A stretch of DNA of 64,000 nt from SHVO01 sp050250575 (GTDB lineage Bacteria; Pseudomonadota; Alphaproteobacteria; Rhodospirillales; Rhodospirillaceae), in the NCBI GenBank assembly GCA_050250575.1, contig JBFWOJ010000015.1, positions 1-64,000 on the forward strand, written 5' to 3'. Below are positions 1 to 9,466 of this stretch, piece by piece. The notes beneath the pieces are model-generated. The model ran no database searches and had not been told where the DNA came from. It saw only the letters and a list, made by a program, of their open reading frames with translations. How positions within the stretch are numbered: position 1 is the first letter of the stretch; each line of letters opens with the position of its first letter. The translations under genes were made by a program, and so were the position numbers.

Positions 1-2
1 AG

Positions 3-623
3 ATCCAGGAGCTGGGAGTCCACTCGACCGCTTCGGTCACCATGAGCAAGTTGGTGGACTACGAGGCGCTGCCTGACTTTCTAAAGAGCCTGGGGTTCAA
101 CGCCGTTACCTTCTCTTATCCGCTCACGGGACTTGAATCGAACTTCCTCGGCTTTTCGACATCGGAGCTCGTCAACTACAGCCGTGAGGACTTGCTCGCC
201 GCGTTCGCAAAGGTCAGGAAGCTCAAATCTCGCATGCAAGTGCTGAACCCTACGGCGTCGATCGAAGAGATGGAGCGCTTCGCCACCGGCGGCGAGCAGA
301 AGTATCCTTGCCTCGGCGGCTACCGGTACTTCTATCTCGATTGGGATTTGATGATGTGGCGCTGTCACAACTGGGCGCAGCCTCTGTGCCACATCCGGGA
401 TTTCGACGAGACCAAATTGGTGCGCGACGGCTGCACCAAATGCATGATCGACTGCTATCGCGACTCCAGCGTGATGCATCATATCGGCGTGTCGTTGCAC
501 GACTCCTATCAAGCGTTCAAACGCGGGCGTGTCGGAGATGGCGTCAAAGCGCTGACACGAAAAGGCAACCTTGGTTCCATCGGCTCGGTGCTGGAAGAGC
601 TGCCGTGGCTGCTGAAGTTTTGA
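3..623 (+). CDS. Radical SAM protein, C-terminal part (5' end outside window)
   Basis: The frame is open from base 3, so the first ATG (42) is probably internal and the gene begins before the window. What remains is the last third of a radical SAM enzyme: the end of a barrel (IQELGVHSTASVTMSKLVDY), then a Cys-rich tail with CHNWAQPLC and CTKCMIDC, which looks like an auxiliary iron-sulfur region. The CxxxCxxC motif itself is not visible. The gene ends 17 bp before hpnJ on the same strand, so it probably belongs to the hopanoid head-group operon. Its substrate is unknown; co-localisation suggests a lipid side-chain or sugar modification, which is inference. Confidence 0.75.
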   Translation: MQELGVHSTASVTMSKLVDYEALPDFLKSLGFNAVTFSYPLTGLESNFLGFSTSELVNYSREDLLAAFAKVRKLKSRMQVLNPTASIEEMERFATGGEQKYPCLGGYRYFYLDWDLMMWRCHNWAQPLCHIRDFDETKLVRDGCTKCMIDCYRDSSVMHHIGVSLHDSYQAFKRGRVGDGVKALTRKGNLGSIGSVLEELPWLLKF

Positions 624-640
624 GTTGAGGGTGATCCGTC

Positions 641-2083
641 ATGATGAAGACTCTTTTCCTCAATCCGCCCTCGTTCGAAGGATTTGATGGCGGCGCCGGC
701 TCGCGCTACCAGGCCAAACGGGAAATTCGCTCCTTCTGGTATCCAACCTGGCTCGCCCAGCCCGCCGCCCTCGTGCCGGACAGCAGGCTTCTCGACGCGC
801 CGGCGCGCAACATGACGGTCGACGACGTCCTGCCGCTGGCGGGCGATTACGAACTCGCAGTTCTCCATACCTCAACGCCCTCTTTCCGTTCCGATGCCAA
901 GGTCGCCCGCGCGCTGAAAGACCGGAATCCCAAGCTGAAAGTGGGCATGGTCGGCGCCCATGTCGCGGTCGATCCTTATCAATCCATGAAATCCGCCCCG
1001 CACCTCGATTGGGTCGCGGGCGGAGAGTTCGATTTTACGGTGAAAGAAGTCGCCGAAGGCAGATCGTTTGCGGAGATTGACGGATTGACCCACCGGGTCA
1101 AGGACCAGATCGTACGCAACAAGCCGCGCGCGCTGCTCGAGAACATGGACGAACTGCCGCATGTAGTGGACGTCTATAGGCGCGATCTTACGATCGAAGA
1201 CTATTTCATCGGCTATCTCGCCCATCCCTATGTGTCGATCTACACCGGCCGCGGCTGCAAATCGCGCTGCACCTTTTGCCTTTGGCCGCAAACCATCGGC
1301 GGGCACGTGTACCGCACCCGCAGCGTCGAACACGTCGTCGCCGAAATGGCGAAGGCAAAAGTCTATTTCCCCCAGGTGAAGGAGTTTTTCTTCGACGACG
1401 ACACCTTCACTGACGATCTGCCGCGCGCCGAGGCGATCGCCAAGGGGCTCGGTAAACTCGGCATCAGATGGTCGTGCAACGCCAAGGGGAACGTACCCCT
1501 GGATACGTTGAAGGTCCTCAAGGACAACGGCTTGCGGCTGTTTGTCTGCGGCTATGAATCCGGCAACCAGCAGATCCTTCACAACATCAAGAAGGGTATG
1601 CGCGTCGAGTGGCTGCGGGAATTCTCCGCCAATTGCCGCAAGCTCGGCATCGACATCCATGGCACGTTCATCGTCGGCTTGCCGGGCGAAACCAAGGAAA
1701 CCATCAAAGAGACGATCCAGTTCGCCAAGGACGTGAATCCAAAGACGATCCAGGTGTCCTTGGCAGCCGCCTATCCCGGCACCTACCTCTACAATCAGGC
1801 AAGGCAGAACGGCTGGCTGATGGAAGAGGATAAGGGCGGACGGTTGGTCGCCGACGAGGGCATCCAGGTAAGCTCCATCAGTTACCCGCATCTCTCCCAC
1901 GAGGAAATCTTCGAAAGCCTCGGCGAATTTTACAAACAGTATTATTTCCGGCCGGGCAAGATCTGGGAAATAACGTCCGAGATGCTCACCGATTGGGAGA
2001 TGATGAAGCGCCGGCTGCGCGAGGGTGTGGAATTCATGAGGTTCCTGACCAAGCGGGAGGACCGCGAGCAGAGCGCGGCGTGA
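641..2083 (+). CDS. hpnJ: Hopanoid biosynthesis radical SAM protein HpnJ
   Basis: 480-residue protein of the B12-binding radical SAM class. The N-terminal third (about 1-150) has the cobalamin-binding-like fold; the radical SAM cluster motif CKSRCTFC gives Cys206, Cys210 and Cys213. In characterised hopanoid producers HpnJ contracts the glucosamine ring of bacteriohopanetetrol glucosamine to the cyclitol ether. Length and motifs fit the family. The next gene is hpnI, overlapping by 4 bp (GTGA), which strengthens the assignment. It should act in the cytoplasm on membrane-associated hopanoids. Start ATG at 641; a second ATG follows immediately. Confidence 0.88.
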   Translation: MMKTLFLNPPSFEGFDGGAGSRYQAKREIRSFWYPTWLAQPAALVPDSRLLDAPARNMTVDDVLPLAGDYELAVLHTSTPSFRSDAKVARALKDRNPKLKVGMVGAHVAVDPYQSMKSAPHLDWVAGGEFDFTVKEVAEGRSFAEIDGLTHRVKDQIVRNKPRALLENMDELPHVVDVYRRDLTIEDYFIGYLAHPYVSIYTGRGCKSRCTFCLWPQTIGGHVYRTRSVEHVVAEMAKAKVYFPQVKEFFFDDDTFTDDLPRAEAIAKGLGKLGIRWSCNAKGNVPLDTLKVLKDNGLRLFVCGYESGNQQILHNIKKGMRVEWLREFSANCRKLGIDIHGTFIVGLPGETKETIKETIQFAKDVNPKTIQVSLAAAYPGTYLYNQARQNGWLMEEDKGGRLVADEGIQVSSISYPHLSHEEIFESLGEFYKQYYFRPGKIWEITSEMLTDWEMMKRRLREGVEFMRFLTKREDREQSAA

Positions 2084-3255
2084 CTCTCATTCTCAACATC
2101 ATCGAGGCCGTATTGCTGGTGCCGGTGGTCGGCGGCAGCATCTTCTCATTGCTGTGCGTCTGGGCCGTGGCGCGTTTTATGCGGCAGTCGACGCCGCCAT
2201 CCCGCTTCATGCCGCCGGTGACGGTGCTGAAGCCCATCTACGGCCTCGATAAGGGTCTTGAGGACAATCTGCGCAGCCTTTGCGCGCAGGACTATCCCGA
2301 CTATCAGGTCGTGATGTCGGTACAGCGGGAGAATGACCCGGCGCTTCCGGTCCTGCGCCGCCTCGCCGCGGAATACCCCGACCGCATCAGCCTCGTCGTG
2401 AAGTCGAGTGAGCCTGTGGTTAACGGCAAGGTCCAGAACCTGGTCAACGCCCTTGCCGCCGCCCGGCACGAAATTCTAGTCATCAGCGACAGCGACGCCC
2501 GCCTGCGGCCCGATTACCTGAAGACCATCGTCGCTCCGCTCGAATCTGCGAACGTCGGCTACGTTTGCACTCTTTATCGGTCGGTCGATGCGCACAACCT
2601 CCAGGAAAAGCTCGAGCTCGTCGGCCTGAACGCGGATTTCGTCCCGAGCCTTGTTTTTTCCGCCGTCACGGGTGCGGCGGAGTTCTGCATCGGCGCGACG
2701 GTCGCCTTCCGGAAGTCGGACCTCATCGCGATCGGCGGCATGGCCGACCTCGGCAACTACCTCGTTGAAGACCACGAACTCGGGCGACGGCTGCTGCATC
2801 TCGGCAAGAGCAGGGTGTTGCTACCGCACATGATCGAGATCGTCGCCGACTATCCGACCTTCCGCAGCTGGTGGCAGCACCAGATCTATTGGGACCAGAA
2901 TACCTGGGCGGCCAATCCAACCGGTTTCGTACTCACCATCCTCACCCGTTCGGTCCCCTTCGCGCTCTTGTTCGGCGCGGTGCGCGGCTTCGATGAGTTT
3001 GGACTGAACGTCTTCCTCGGCGCTTTGGTGATCCGGTTTGGCACGGCCGAGGTGATCACGCACTTGTTGGGGGACCGCGAGGGTCAGCGCGCCGCGTGGC
3101 TGCTTCCCCTGCGCGACCTGTTTGCACTGGTTTCATGGTACATCGCCATCACCCGCCGCAGCTTCGTATGGCGCGGGCTGCGTTTCGGATTGACTAAAGA
3201 TGGACGGATCGTGCCGCGGCAAAGCGGTGCGGTTCTGCCGGGAGTGACCTTGTGA
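2080..3255 (+). CDS. hpnI: Hopanoid biosynthesis glycosyltransferase HpnI
   Basis: Family 2/21 glycosyltransferase of 391 residues starting at the GTG that overlaps the hpnJ stop. It has an N-terminal membrane segment (about 5-25), a GT-A catalytic domain with the DSDARLRPDYL metal-binding region and a later VEDHELGRRL acidic motif, then C-terminal hydrophobic segments, as in ceramide glucosyltransferase-like proteins. HpnI is known to add N-acetylglucosamine to bacteriohopanetetrol before deacetylation by HpnK. No YdjC-type HpnK is visible in this window. The open frame extends upstream to 1993, but that part lies inside hpnJ. Confidence 0.87.
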   Translation: MTLILNIIEAVLLVPVVGGSIFSLLCVWAVARFMRQSTPPSRFMPPVTVLKPIYGLDKGLEDNLRSLCAQDYPDYQVVMSVQRENDPALPVLRRLAAEYPDRISLVVKSSEPVVNGKVQNLVNALAAARHEILVISDSDARLRPDYLKTIVAPLESANVGYVCTLYRSVDAHNLQEKLELVGLNADFVPSLVFSAVTGAAEFCIGATVAFRKSDLIAIGGMADLGNYLVEDHELGRRLLHLGKSRVLLPHMIEIVADYPTFRSWWQHQIYWDQNTWAANPTGFVLTILTRSVPFALLFGAVRGFDEFGLNVFLGALVIRFGTAEVITHLLGDREGQRAAWLLPLRDLFALVSWYIAITRRSFVWRGLRFGLTKDGRIVPRQSGAVLPGVTL

Positions 3256-4274
3256 ACCCAGGCCCGCGCTCGAATTTCCGGCCCGCTCCCGCCCACGTGC
3301 TCGTGACCGGCGGCGCAGGATTCATCGGCAGTCATACCGTCGACCTTCTTCTCGCTCATGGCTGCCGCGTGACCGTGCTGGACAATCTATCGACAGGGTA
3401 TGCCGCCAACCTTGCGCAGTGCGAGGGCCGTCCGGACTATGACTTTGTCGAAGCGGATATCACGCAGGACTTTGCGCCGGCGCTCGAGCGCGCGGCGCGG
3501 CGGTTCGGGCCCATCGAGCGCATCGCGCACTTTGCCGCGCAAACCGCGGTACCGCTGTCCGTCGACGACCCGATCACCGATATCAGCGTGAATGTCGCCG
3601 GCACGGTGCGGGTTCTGGAGTATGCGCGGCGGCATAAGGTCCGGAAGATCGCCTTTGCGTCCTCGTCTGCGATCTACGACGACGACGCGACAGTTCCCGT
3701 CTCGGAAGCGTCAACAGCGCGGCCCGCATCTCCCTACGGCATCGATAAACTCGCCGTCGAATTCTATCTCGATTACTACGCGCGATATCATGGACTCGCC
3801 TTCACCGCGCTCCGTTTTATGAACGTCTACGGCCCCCGGCAGGACCCTTCCAGTTATTATTCCGGCGTCATTTCGATTTTCATGGACCGGGCGTTTGCAA
3901 ACCAGCCGATCACCATCTTCGATGACGGAGAGCAGACGCGCGATTTCGTTTACGTGAGCGATGTCGCAGATGCCGTCGTCACTGCGGCGCTGACCGATGC
4001 AGGAAATGGCGCGATCATCAATATCGGCACCGGTATTGAAGTCTCCGTGAATGAGATCACCCGCACCATACTGGAGCTGACGGGGTCGCGATCGCCCGTG
4101 CGCCACGAGGCGCCGCGGCCCGGCGATATCCGGCGCTCGGTGACCACAATGAACCGCGCAAAAGAGCTGTTGGGGTTTGATCCGAAGGTCGACCTGCGCG
4201 AAGGCCTTTCACGCACCCTTGCGTGGGTCCGGCAGCAGGCGCTCGTTGCTGCGCGGCGCGGATCGGCGGCTTAA
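3252..4274 (+). CDS. NAD-dependent sugar epimerase/dehydratase (extended SDR)
   Basis: 340-residue extended short-chain dehydrogenase. The NAD-binding loop GGAGFIGS lies near residues 18-25, the catalytic YGIDK gives Tyr162 and Lys166, and FASSSAIY supplies the catalytic Ser region. It resembles UDP-glucose 4-epimerase or UDP-sugar decarboxylase-like enzymes, not the more divergent HpnA. It starts at a GTG overlapping the hpnI stop by 4 bp, so it is translationally coupled to the hopanoid genes. The likely role is supplying or editing the nucleotide sugar used by HpnI, or editing the hopanoid head group; this is inferred from context only. Confidence 0.8.
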   Translation: MNPGPRSNFRPAPAHVLVTGGAGFIGSHTVDLLLAHGCRVTVLDNLSTGYAANLAQCEGRPDYDFVEADITQDFAPALERAARRFGPIERIAHFAAQTAVPLSVDDPITDISVNVAGTVRVLEYARRHKVRKIAFASSSAIYDDDATVPVSEASTARPASPYGIDKLAVEFYLDYYARYHGLAFTALRFMNVYGPRQDPSSYYSGVISIFMDRAFANQPITIFDDGEQTRDFVYVSDVADAVVTAALTDAGNGAIINIGTGIEVSVNEITRTILELTGSRSPVRHEAPRPGDIRRSVTTMNRAKELLGFDPKVDLREGLSRTLAWVRQQALVAARRGSAA

Positions 4275-4281
4275 TTCATCC

Positions 4282-5268
4282 ATGCGTCTCTTCAAACTCC
4301 TGACGTTGATCGGCGGCGTGGCGATATTCGCGTGGATTCTCAGCCGCGCCGATCTGGGCGCGGTGACGCAGGTCATGACGCGCCTCGGGACATACGGCGC
4401 AGCGGTCATCCTTGCGACCTTCGGCGTCGCCATGGTGTCCGATGTGATCTCCTGGGCTTTGATGTTCAGAAGCGTCGCGCTTTCAGCCGCCTGGTCCGTC
4501 AGGCTCTGGCTGGTCCTGATGGTGGGGGAAGCTTTCAACATGCTCACGCCGTTCGGCGCCTTCGGCGGCGAACCGTTCAAGGCGCTGCTTCTCAAGCGCC
4601 ACTATGACATCTCCTACACCGAGGGAACGGCGTCTCTTGTTTTGATCCAGACCGTCAACAGCCTCGCTCAAGTTCCGTTCGCCGTCATCGGCGCGGTTCT
4701 GATGGTGCGCGCCGACATTCTGCCGGACGCGCTCGAGACCGGCATTCTAGCGGCGACTGCCGTCATCTCCGCGTTCATGGTGTTCGTATATGTCGCGTTG
4801 CATAGCCGCCTCTTGGCAAAGCTTCCCGCCCGTATGCAGGACGATGAGTCCGCGGCCAAGCTGACGCGCGCCATAACCTTCTTTACCGATCTCGAGGAGC
4901 GCCTGTTTCACTTCGTCCGCAACACACCCGGCCGCTCCGCCGCGGCGCTTCTGTTCGCGTTCGTCAGCTGGGTCTTGGGCGCGGTGGAGATCTATTTCGT
5001 CTTTATCTTTCTGGACGCGCCGATCACTTTTGCGGACGCCTGGATCGTGGAAACCGTCATTGTCCTCGTCCGGTCCGCCACATTTTTCGTTCCGGCGCAT
5101 ATCGGCGTGCAGGACGGCGCGCTGACCATGGTCGGCCGGGCGCTGACCGGCTCGAATGAAATCGGGCTCGCCATGGCCCTGATCCGGCGCGGTCGGGAGC
5201 TGTTCTGGGCCGGTGTCGGGCTTTTAATCTATGCGGGGTTCAATCTGAGGGACCGCAAAGGCGAGTAG
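4282..5268 (+). CDS. HpnL-like integral membrane protein (lysylphosphatidylglycerol synthase TM / flippase-like)
   Basis: 328-residue polytopic protein with about seven or eight hydrophobic segments, including one beginning at residue 1 (MRLFKLLTLIGGVAIFAWIL). Sequences such as TPFGAFGGEPFKALLL and FVPAHIGVQDGALTMVG are typical of the UPF0104/lysylphosphatidylglycerol synthetase TM family, which includes HpnL (TIGR03476) of hopanoid clusters. It probably moves modified hopanoids across or between membranes, although no direct function is established for HpnL. ATG at 4282, 7 bp after the epimerase stop, is chosen over the upstream in-frame codon at 4177, which lies within that gene. Confidence 0.78.
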   Translation: MRLFKLLTLIGGVAIFAWILSRADLGAVTQVMTRLGTYGAAVILATFGVAMVSDVISWALMFRSVALSAAWSVRLWLVLMVGEAFNMLTPFGAFGGEPFKALLLKRHYDISYTEGTASLVLIQTVNSLAQVPFAVIGAVLMVRADILPDALETGILAATAVISAFMVFVYVALHSRLLAKLPARMQDDESAAKLTRAITFFTDLEERLFHFVRNTPGRSAAALLFAFVSWVLGAVEIYFVFIFLDAPITFADAWIVETVIVLVRSATFFVPAHIGVQDGALTMVGRALTGSNEIGLAMALIRRGRELFWAGVGLLIYAGFNLRDRKGE

Positions 5269-5385
5269 CAGCGTTGTTACCCTACGCTCACAAGGCGGCA
5301 ATCTCGCGCCCGAAATCGGTGAATCTCCTTGTCTCGGCTCGGATTTTGGTTAACGCTTGCTGCTCTGCACCGGTAAAGGACGGGT

Positions 5386-6312
5386 ATGAAAAGAGTCTCG
5401 CTCTACAGCAGCTCTCGTCGTTCGACCAAGGGCCGCGGGATTCCGTTGGCCCCCCAAACCCCTGAATCCGAGACTGAAAACCCCGCCGCGGCGCCCGCGC
5501 CTGCCCCCAAGCCACCCGGGCGGGTCCGCAGGTTCTTCACGCGTTACGAACGCCCGGTCCTGGTCGCCATCAGCGCCCTTATCTCGGTCGGCGCGATCTT
5601 CGTCTATGCCCAGATGCAGGAGCCGCCGCGCGTCCTGACACAGAAGGACATCGACAATGCGGTTATGCACACCTTCGAAAACAAGATGCTTCCGTCGCGT
5701 ACCGCAAAGGCCGCGGCCATCATCCGCCCCTCCGTGGTGCGGGTGACGCGCAAGGGGAAGAACGAAGACGATCCCGATGTCGGCGTCGGAACTGGCGTTA
5801 TCATCCAGGAGGACGGCACGATCCTCACCAACCTGCACGTCGTGGCGGGCGCCGACCGCGTCGAAGTCGAGTTTTTCGACGGCAGCACCTCGGAAGCCGA
5901 TGTGACGGGGGTCCAGCCGGAGCACGATCTGGCCATCATCCAGGCAAAGACCCTTCCCGACGATATGAAGCCGGCGACGATGCGCTCCACCGCGGGCTTG
6001 CTGCCGGGCGACGAAGTGGTGGCCGTGGGCCACCCGTTCGGGATCGGTCCTTCGACATCCGCGGGCGTGGTCTCAGGCCTCCGCCGGGATTACGTCAATC
6101 CTAAAGGCAAGCGCGTCCTGACCAACCTGATCCAGTTCGACGCAGCGGCCAACCCCGGCAATTCCGGCGGACCGCTCATCACGCTGGACGGCGAAGTGGT
6201 CGGCATCGTCACGGCGATCCTCAATCCCACCGAACAGCGCGTCTTCATCGGCATCGGTTTTGCCGTGCCGATCGAAAACGCCGCCGCCGGCGCCGGCATG
6301 TCGCCCTTCTAA
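5386..6312 (+). CDS. Membrane-anchored trypsin-like serine protease (HtrA/DegP type, no PDZ)
   Basis: 308-residue protein. After a Pro/Ala-rich cytoplasmic tail there is one membrane segment at about 57-77, then a periplasmic S1C protease domain. The triad is visible: His151 in NLHVVAG, Asp181 in EHDLAII and Ser260 in GNSGGP. HtrA/DegP proteins usually carry one or two PDZ domains; this one ends just after the protease fold (VPIENAAAGAGMSPF), so it is a short form. AAAGGA lies 5 bp before the ATG. It is likely an envelope quality-control protease. A monocistronic layout is plausible, although the moxR operon follows after 34 bp. Confidence 0.85.
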   Translation: MKRVSLYSSSRRSTKGRGIPLAPQTPESETENPAAAPAPAPKPPGRVRRFFTRYERPVLVAISALISVGAIFVYAQMQEPPRVLTQKDIDNAVMHTFENKMLPSRTAKAAAIIRPSVVRVTRKGKNEDDPDVGVGTGVIIQEDGTILTNLHVVAGADRVEVEFFDGSTSEADVTGVQPEHDLAIIQAKTLPDDMKPATMRSTAGLLPGDEVVAVGHPFGIGPSTSAGVVSGLRRDYVNPKGKRVLTNLIQFDAAANPGNSGGPLITLDGEVVGIVTAILNPTEQRVFIGIGFAVPIENAAAGAGMSPF

Positions 6313-6346
6313 ATTTCAGAATCACCAAGCAAGCAAAGCACGGAAA

Positions 6347-7375
6347 ATGAACGATATGGCGCCAGGGAACAGCCCAGGGAACACCGACGTCGCCTCCCTC
6401 ATGGAGCGCATTCTCTACGAGATCAAAAAGGTCGTCGTCGGCCAGGACCACTTTCTTGAACGGGTCATCGTCGCGATCCTCGCCCAGGGCCACCTCCTCG
6501 TTGAAGGCGTCCCGGGCCTGGCGAAGACGCTGACGGTGAATACGCTGGCGCGCACGATCCGCGGGACGTTCAAGCGCATCCAGTTCACACCCGACCTCGT
6601 GCCTGCCGATCTGGTCGGCACGCGCATGTACAACCAGAAGACCGGGGACTTCTCGACGTCCTTGGGTCCCGTGTTCACCAATCTCCTCCTCGCCGACGAG
6701 ATCAACCGCGCGCCGGCCAAGGTGCAGAGCGCCCTGTTGGAAGTCATGCAGGAGCGGCAGGTGACGATCGGCGGCGAGACCCACAAAGTGCCGGAGCCGT
6801 TCCTGGTGATGGCGACCCAGAACCCGATCGAGACCGAAGGCACCTATCCCCTGCCCGAGGCGCAGGTCGACCGTTTCATGATGAAGGTGCTGGTGGGCTA
6901 TCCCAGCGAGGAAGAGGAATTCGTCATCGTCAGCCGTGTGACGGGCGTCGCGGCTTCGTTGGCCGCCGTGGCGACAACCGATCAGCTCGTCGCGCTGCAG
7001 CGCGAGTGCCGCAACACCTATGTCGACCCTGCCCTGATCCAGTACGCCGTCAAACTCACGGCCGCATCCCGCGATCCGGAGCGTTACGGCGTATCCGGCA
7101 TGGCGAACTACATCCAGTACGGCGCAAGCCCGCGCGCTTCGATCAACATGATCGAGGGCGCCCGCGCGCTGGCGTTCCTGCGCGGCCGAGACTATGTGCT
7201 GCCGCAGGACCTGGTCGACCTCGCCCCCGACGTGATGCGTCATCGCCTCGTGCTGACCTACGAAGCGCTCGCTGAAGGCGTCAGCCCGGACATGATCGTG
7301 CAGCGCCTGATGCAGCACATCGCCGCGCCCGACAAGCCGCTGGAGACTCATGTCCGCATCGCAGCTCAAGGCTGA
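6347..7375 (+). CDS. MoxR-family AAA+ ATPase
   Basis: 342-residue AAA+ protein of the MoxR class. Walker A is EGVPGLAKT, Walker B is LLADEINRAP and sensor 1 is MATQNP, all in the expected order. MoxR ATPases work as chaperones or activators of proteins carrying VWA domains. The next two genes encode a DUF58 protein and a VWA protein with overlapping start and stop codons, the usual partners. ATG at 6347 was chosen because it lies after the protease stop; another ATG three codons later is possible. Confidence 0.88.
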   Translation: MNDMAPGNSPGNTDVASLMERILYEIKKVVVGQDHFLERVIVAILAQGHLLVEGVPGLAKTLTVNTLARTIRGTFKRIQFTPDLVPADLVGTRMYNQKTGDFSTSLGPVFTNLLLADEINRAPAKVQSALLEVMQERQVTIGGETHKVPEPFLVMATQNPIETEGTYPLPEAQVDRFMMKVLVGYPSEEEEFVIVSRVTGVAASLAAVATTDQLVALQRECRNTYVDPALIQYAVKLTAASRDPERYGVSGMANYIQYGASPRASINMIEGARALAFLRGRDYVLPQDLVDLAPDVMRHRLVLTYEALAEGVSPDMIVQRLMQHIAAPDKPLETHVRIAAQG

Positions 7376-8288
7376 GACGCTCTTACGCAAGCTGGAGTGG
7401 ACCGTCATCCGCCGCTTGGATGGCGCGCTTCAAGGCGACTACCGCACCCTGTTCCGCGGCTTCGGGATCGACCTCGCCGGCCTGCGCGAATACCAGGAGA
7501 GCGACGACGTCCGTCACATCGACTGGAACGTGACCGCGCGCCTTCAGATTCCGCACGTCCGGCAGTACAACGAAGACCGCGAGATCACGGCTTGGTTCCT
7601 GCTCGACCTTTCGCCGTCCGTCGACTTCGGGTCGGTCGAGGTCAAGAAGCGCGCGATCCTGACCGAATTCGTGACCGTCCTGGCGCGACTTCTGACCCGC
7701 CACGGCAACCGCGTCGGCGCCATGTTCTTTTCGGGCGGCGTGGATTTCATGATCCCCGCCGGGACGGGACGCAAACACGTTCTTCGGATCTTGAATACTC
7801 TCCTGGCCCGGCCGGAGTTGCCCGCGGCGCCCGCCACCAACCTCACGCCGTTTCTCAAGGCCGCGCTTCAGGTGATCAAGCGGCGTTCGCTTATCTTTGT
7901 GATCTCGGACTTCATCAGCCAGCCGGGCTGGGACGAGCCGTTGGGCTACCTCACACAGCGGCACGAAGCCCTGGCCGTTCGTCTGTTCGATCCGCTCGAG
8001 CGGGAACTACCCGATTTGGGGCTCGTTGTGATGCAAGACGCTGAGACCGGCGAACAAGTGTTCGTCGACACTCACGATAAGCGTTTTCGCAAGCGTTTTT
8101 CGGGCGTTGCAGAGCGGCGTGAACGCGAACTGCGGGCCGCGTTCAGTCGCGCCGGAGTCGATGCTTTGGAACTTTCAACCGGCGATAATCTGGTGGACAC
8201 TATTCTTCGCTTCGCCGATTTACGCAAACGGCGTAGCCTCCTCTCGGGCGGCGGGAGCCTGCCTAAGCACTTGGAAGCGCCGGTATGA
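7350..8288 (+). CDS. DUF58 domain protein (MoxR operon)
   Basis: 312-residue soluble protein whose ATG lies 26 bp inside the 3' end of the moxR gene. It carries the DUF58 signature YQESDDVRHIDWNVTAR and a VWA-like core with a degenerate MIDAS motif (LLDLSPSVDFG). DUF58 proteins accompany MoxR ATPases in most bacteria. Their biochemical role is unsettled, but they are thought to link the ATPase to envelope or metal-insertion targets. The stop overlaps the start of the VWA gene by 4 bp. Confidence 0.85.
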   Translation: MSASQLKAETLLRKLEWTVIRRLDGALQGDYRTLFRGFGIDLAGLREYQESDDVRHIDWNVTARLQIPHVRQYNEDREITAWFLLDLSPSVDFGSVEVKKRAILTEFVTVLARLLTRHGNRVGAMFFSGGVDFMIPAGTGRKHVLRILNTLLARPELPAAPATNLTPFLKAALQVIKRRSLIFVISDFISQPGWDEPLGYLTQRHEALAVRLFDPLERELPDLGLVVMQDAETGEQVFVDTHDKRFRKRFSGVAERRERELRAAFSRAGVDALELSTGDNLVDTILRFADLRKRRSLLSGGGSLPKHLEAPV

Positions 8289-9337
8289 AGTTCCTTTCCC
8301 CGATTATGTTGTGGCTGTTGCTGGCGATTCCGGCGCTGGTCGCCCTCTATTTCCATGTCCTGCGGCGCAAGAAGAAGATGGCGCTGCGTTACGCCAATAT
8401 CGGCATGGTGAAGGAGGCCATCGGCGCCGGCGCGACCTTGCGGCGCCATGTCCCGGCGGCCCTTTTCCTGATCGCAATCACGCTGATGCTGACGGCGGTG
8501 GCGCGGCCCGCGGCGATGCTAACCCTGCCTTCGCAACGCTCGCAGGTGATCCTGGCGATGGACGTGTCGGCCAGCATGCGCGCAGCGGATGTAGAGCCCA
8601 ATCGCTTGGTTGCGGCGCAGACGGCCGCGAAGCAATTTATTCAGGAACAACCGAGCACGACCCAGATCGGCATCGTCGCGTTCGCGGGCGCGGCGTTGCT
8701 CGTGCAGCCGCCGACCCTGAACCGCGAAGACCTGATCAAGGCCATCGACCGTTTCCAGCCGCAGCGCGGCACCGCGATCGGCAGCGGCATCATGGTCTCG
8801 CTGCAGACAATTTTCCCGCAGGCGAACTTCAACAACAGCCTGCCCGAATACCAGCGCGGCTGGGGCCGGGATTCCATGGGCTCGTCGCTCGACCGCGAGC
8901 CGCAAAAGGCCGAAGAGAATTTCACGCCGGTCCCGCCAGGATCGTATGAGAACGCCCTCGTGATTCTGCTCACCGACGGGCAGGCCACCACCGGTCCCGA
9001 TCCGATCGAGACTGCCCGCCTTGCGGCCGACCGCGGTGTGCGCATCTTCACCGTCGGCCTCGGCACCAAGAGCGGAGAAATTGTCGGCTGGGGCGGACGA
9101 TCGATGCGCGTCCAGCTCGATGAAGAGACCTTGCAGACCATCGCCGACCTGACCCGCGGCAAGTATTTCTTCGCGGGGTCCGGCACCGATCTGAAAGAGG
9201 TCTATAAGACCCTCAACACTCAGTTCGTGATGGAGCGCAAGGAGACCGAGATCACCTCGTTCTTCGCAGCCGCAGCCGCCCTGTTCGCCGTGGCGGCGGC
9301 GGCCTTGTCCTTGCTGTGGTACAGCCGCATCCTCTAA
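8285..9337 (+). CDS. VWA domain membrane protein (BatA/aerotolerance type)
   Basis: 350-residue protein with membrane segments near residues 5-25 and 57-77 and at the C-terminus (about 320-345). A VWA domain lies between them, with the intact MIDAS motif DVSAS starting at Asp93 and a downstream LTDGQATTGP. This is the BatA architecture of MoxR operons. BatB, BatC/D and TPR partners are absent: after this gene come about 130 bp of non-coding DNA and an unrelated YciI-like gene, so the operon is the short three-gene form. Confidence 0.84.
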   Translation: MKFLSPIMLWLLLAIPALVALYFHVLRRKKKMALRYANIGMVKEAIGAGATLRRHVPAALFLIAITLMLTAVARPAAMLTLPSQRSQVILAMDVSASMRAADVEPNRLVAAQTAAKQFIQEQPSTTQIGIVAFAGAALLVQPPTLNREDLIKAIDRFQPQRGTAIGSGIMVSLQTIFPQANFNNSLPEYQRGWGRDSMGSSLDREPQKAEENFTPVPPGSYENALVILLTDGQATTGPDPIETARLAADRGVRIFTVGLGTKSGEIVGWGGRSMRVQLDEETLQTIADLTRGKYFFAGSGTDLKEVYKTLNTQFVMERKETEITSFFAAAAALFAVAAAALSLLWYSRIL

Positions 9338-9466
9338 ATCTCGATTTCCGCGTCCTCTTTCGGCCCCGGAATATAGCTGACGGCAAGTGTCGGAACTTGC
9401 CAGGCGTGCTCGTCCTTTGAGCGAGGCCGGCATGGCGGCCCGCAGATCAGTCAAGGAGAATCGAAA

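Noticed and set aside
872..1900. 342-codon open frame on the minus strand
   Set aside because: Antisense of hpnJ, which has clear radical SAM motifs; the minus frame shows no domain and is a by-product of high GC.
9391..9415. GGAAC upstream of the YciI-like gene as an EcfG promoter
   Set aside because: No CGTT at 16-17 bp; only CGTC at a shorter distance.
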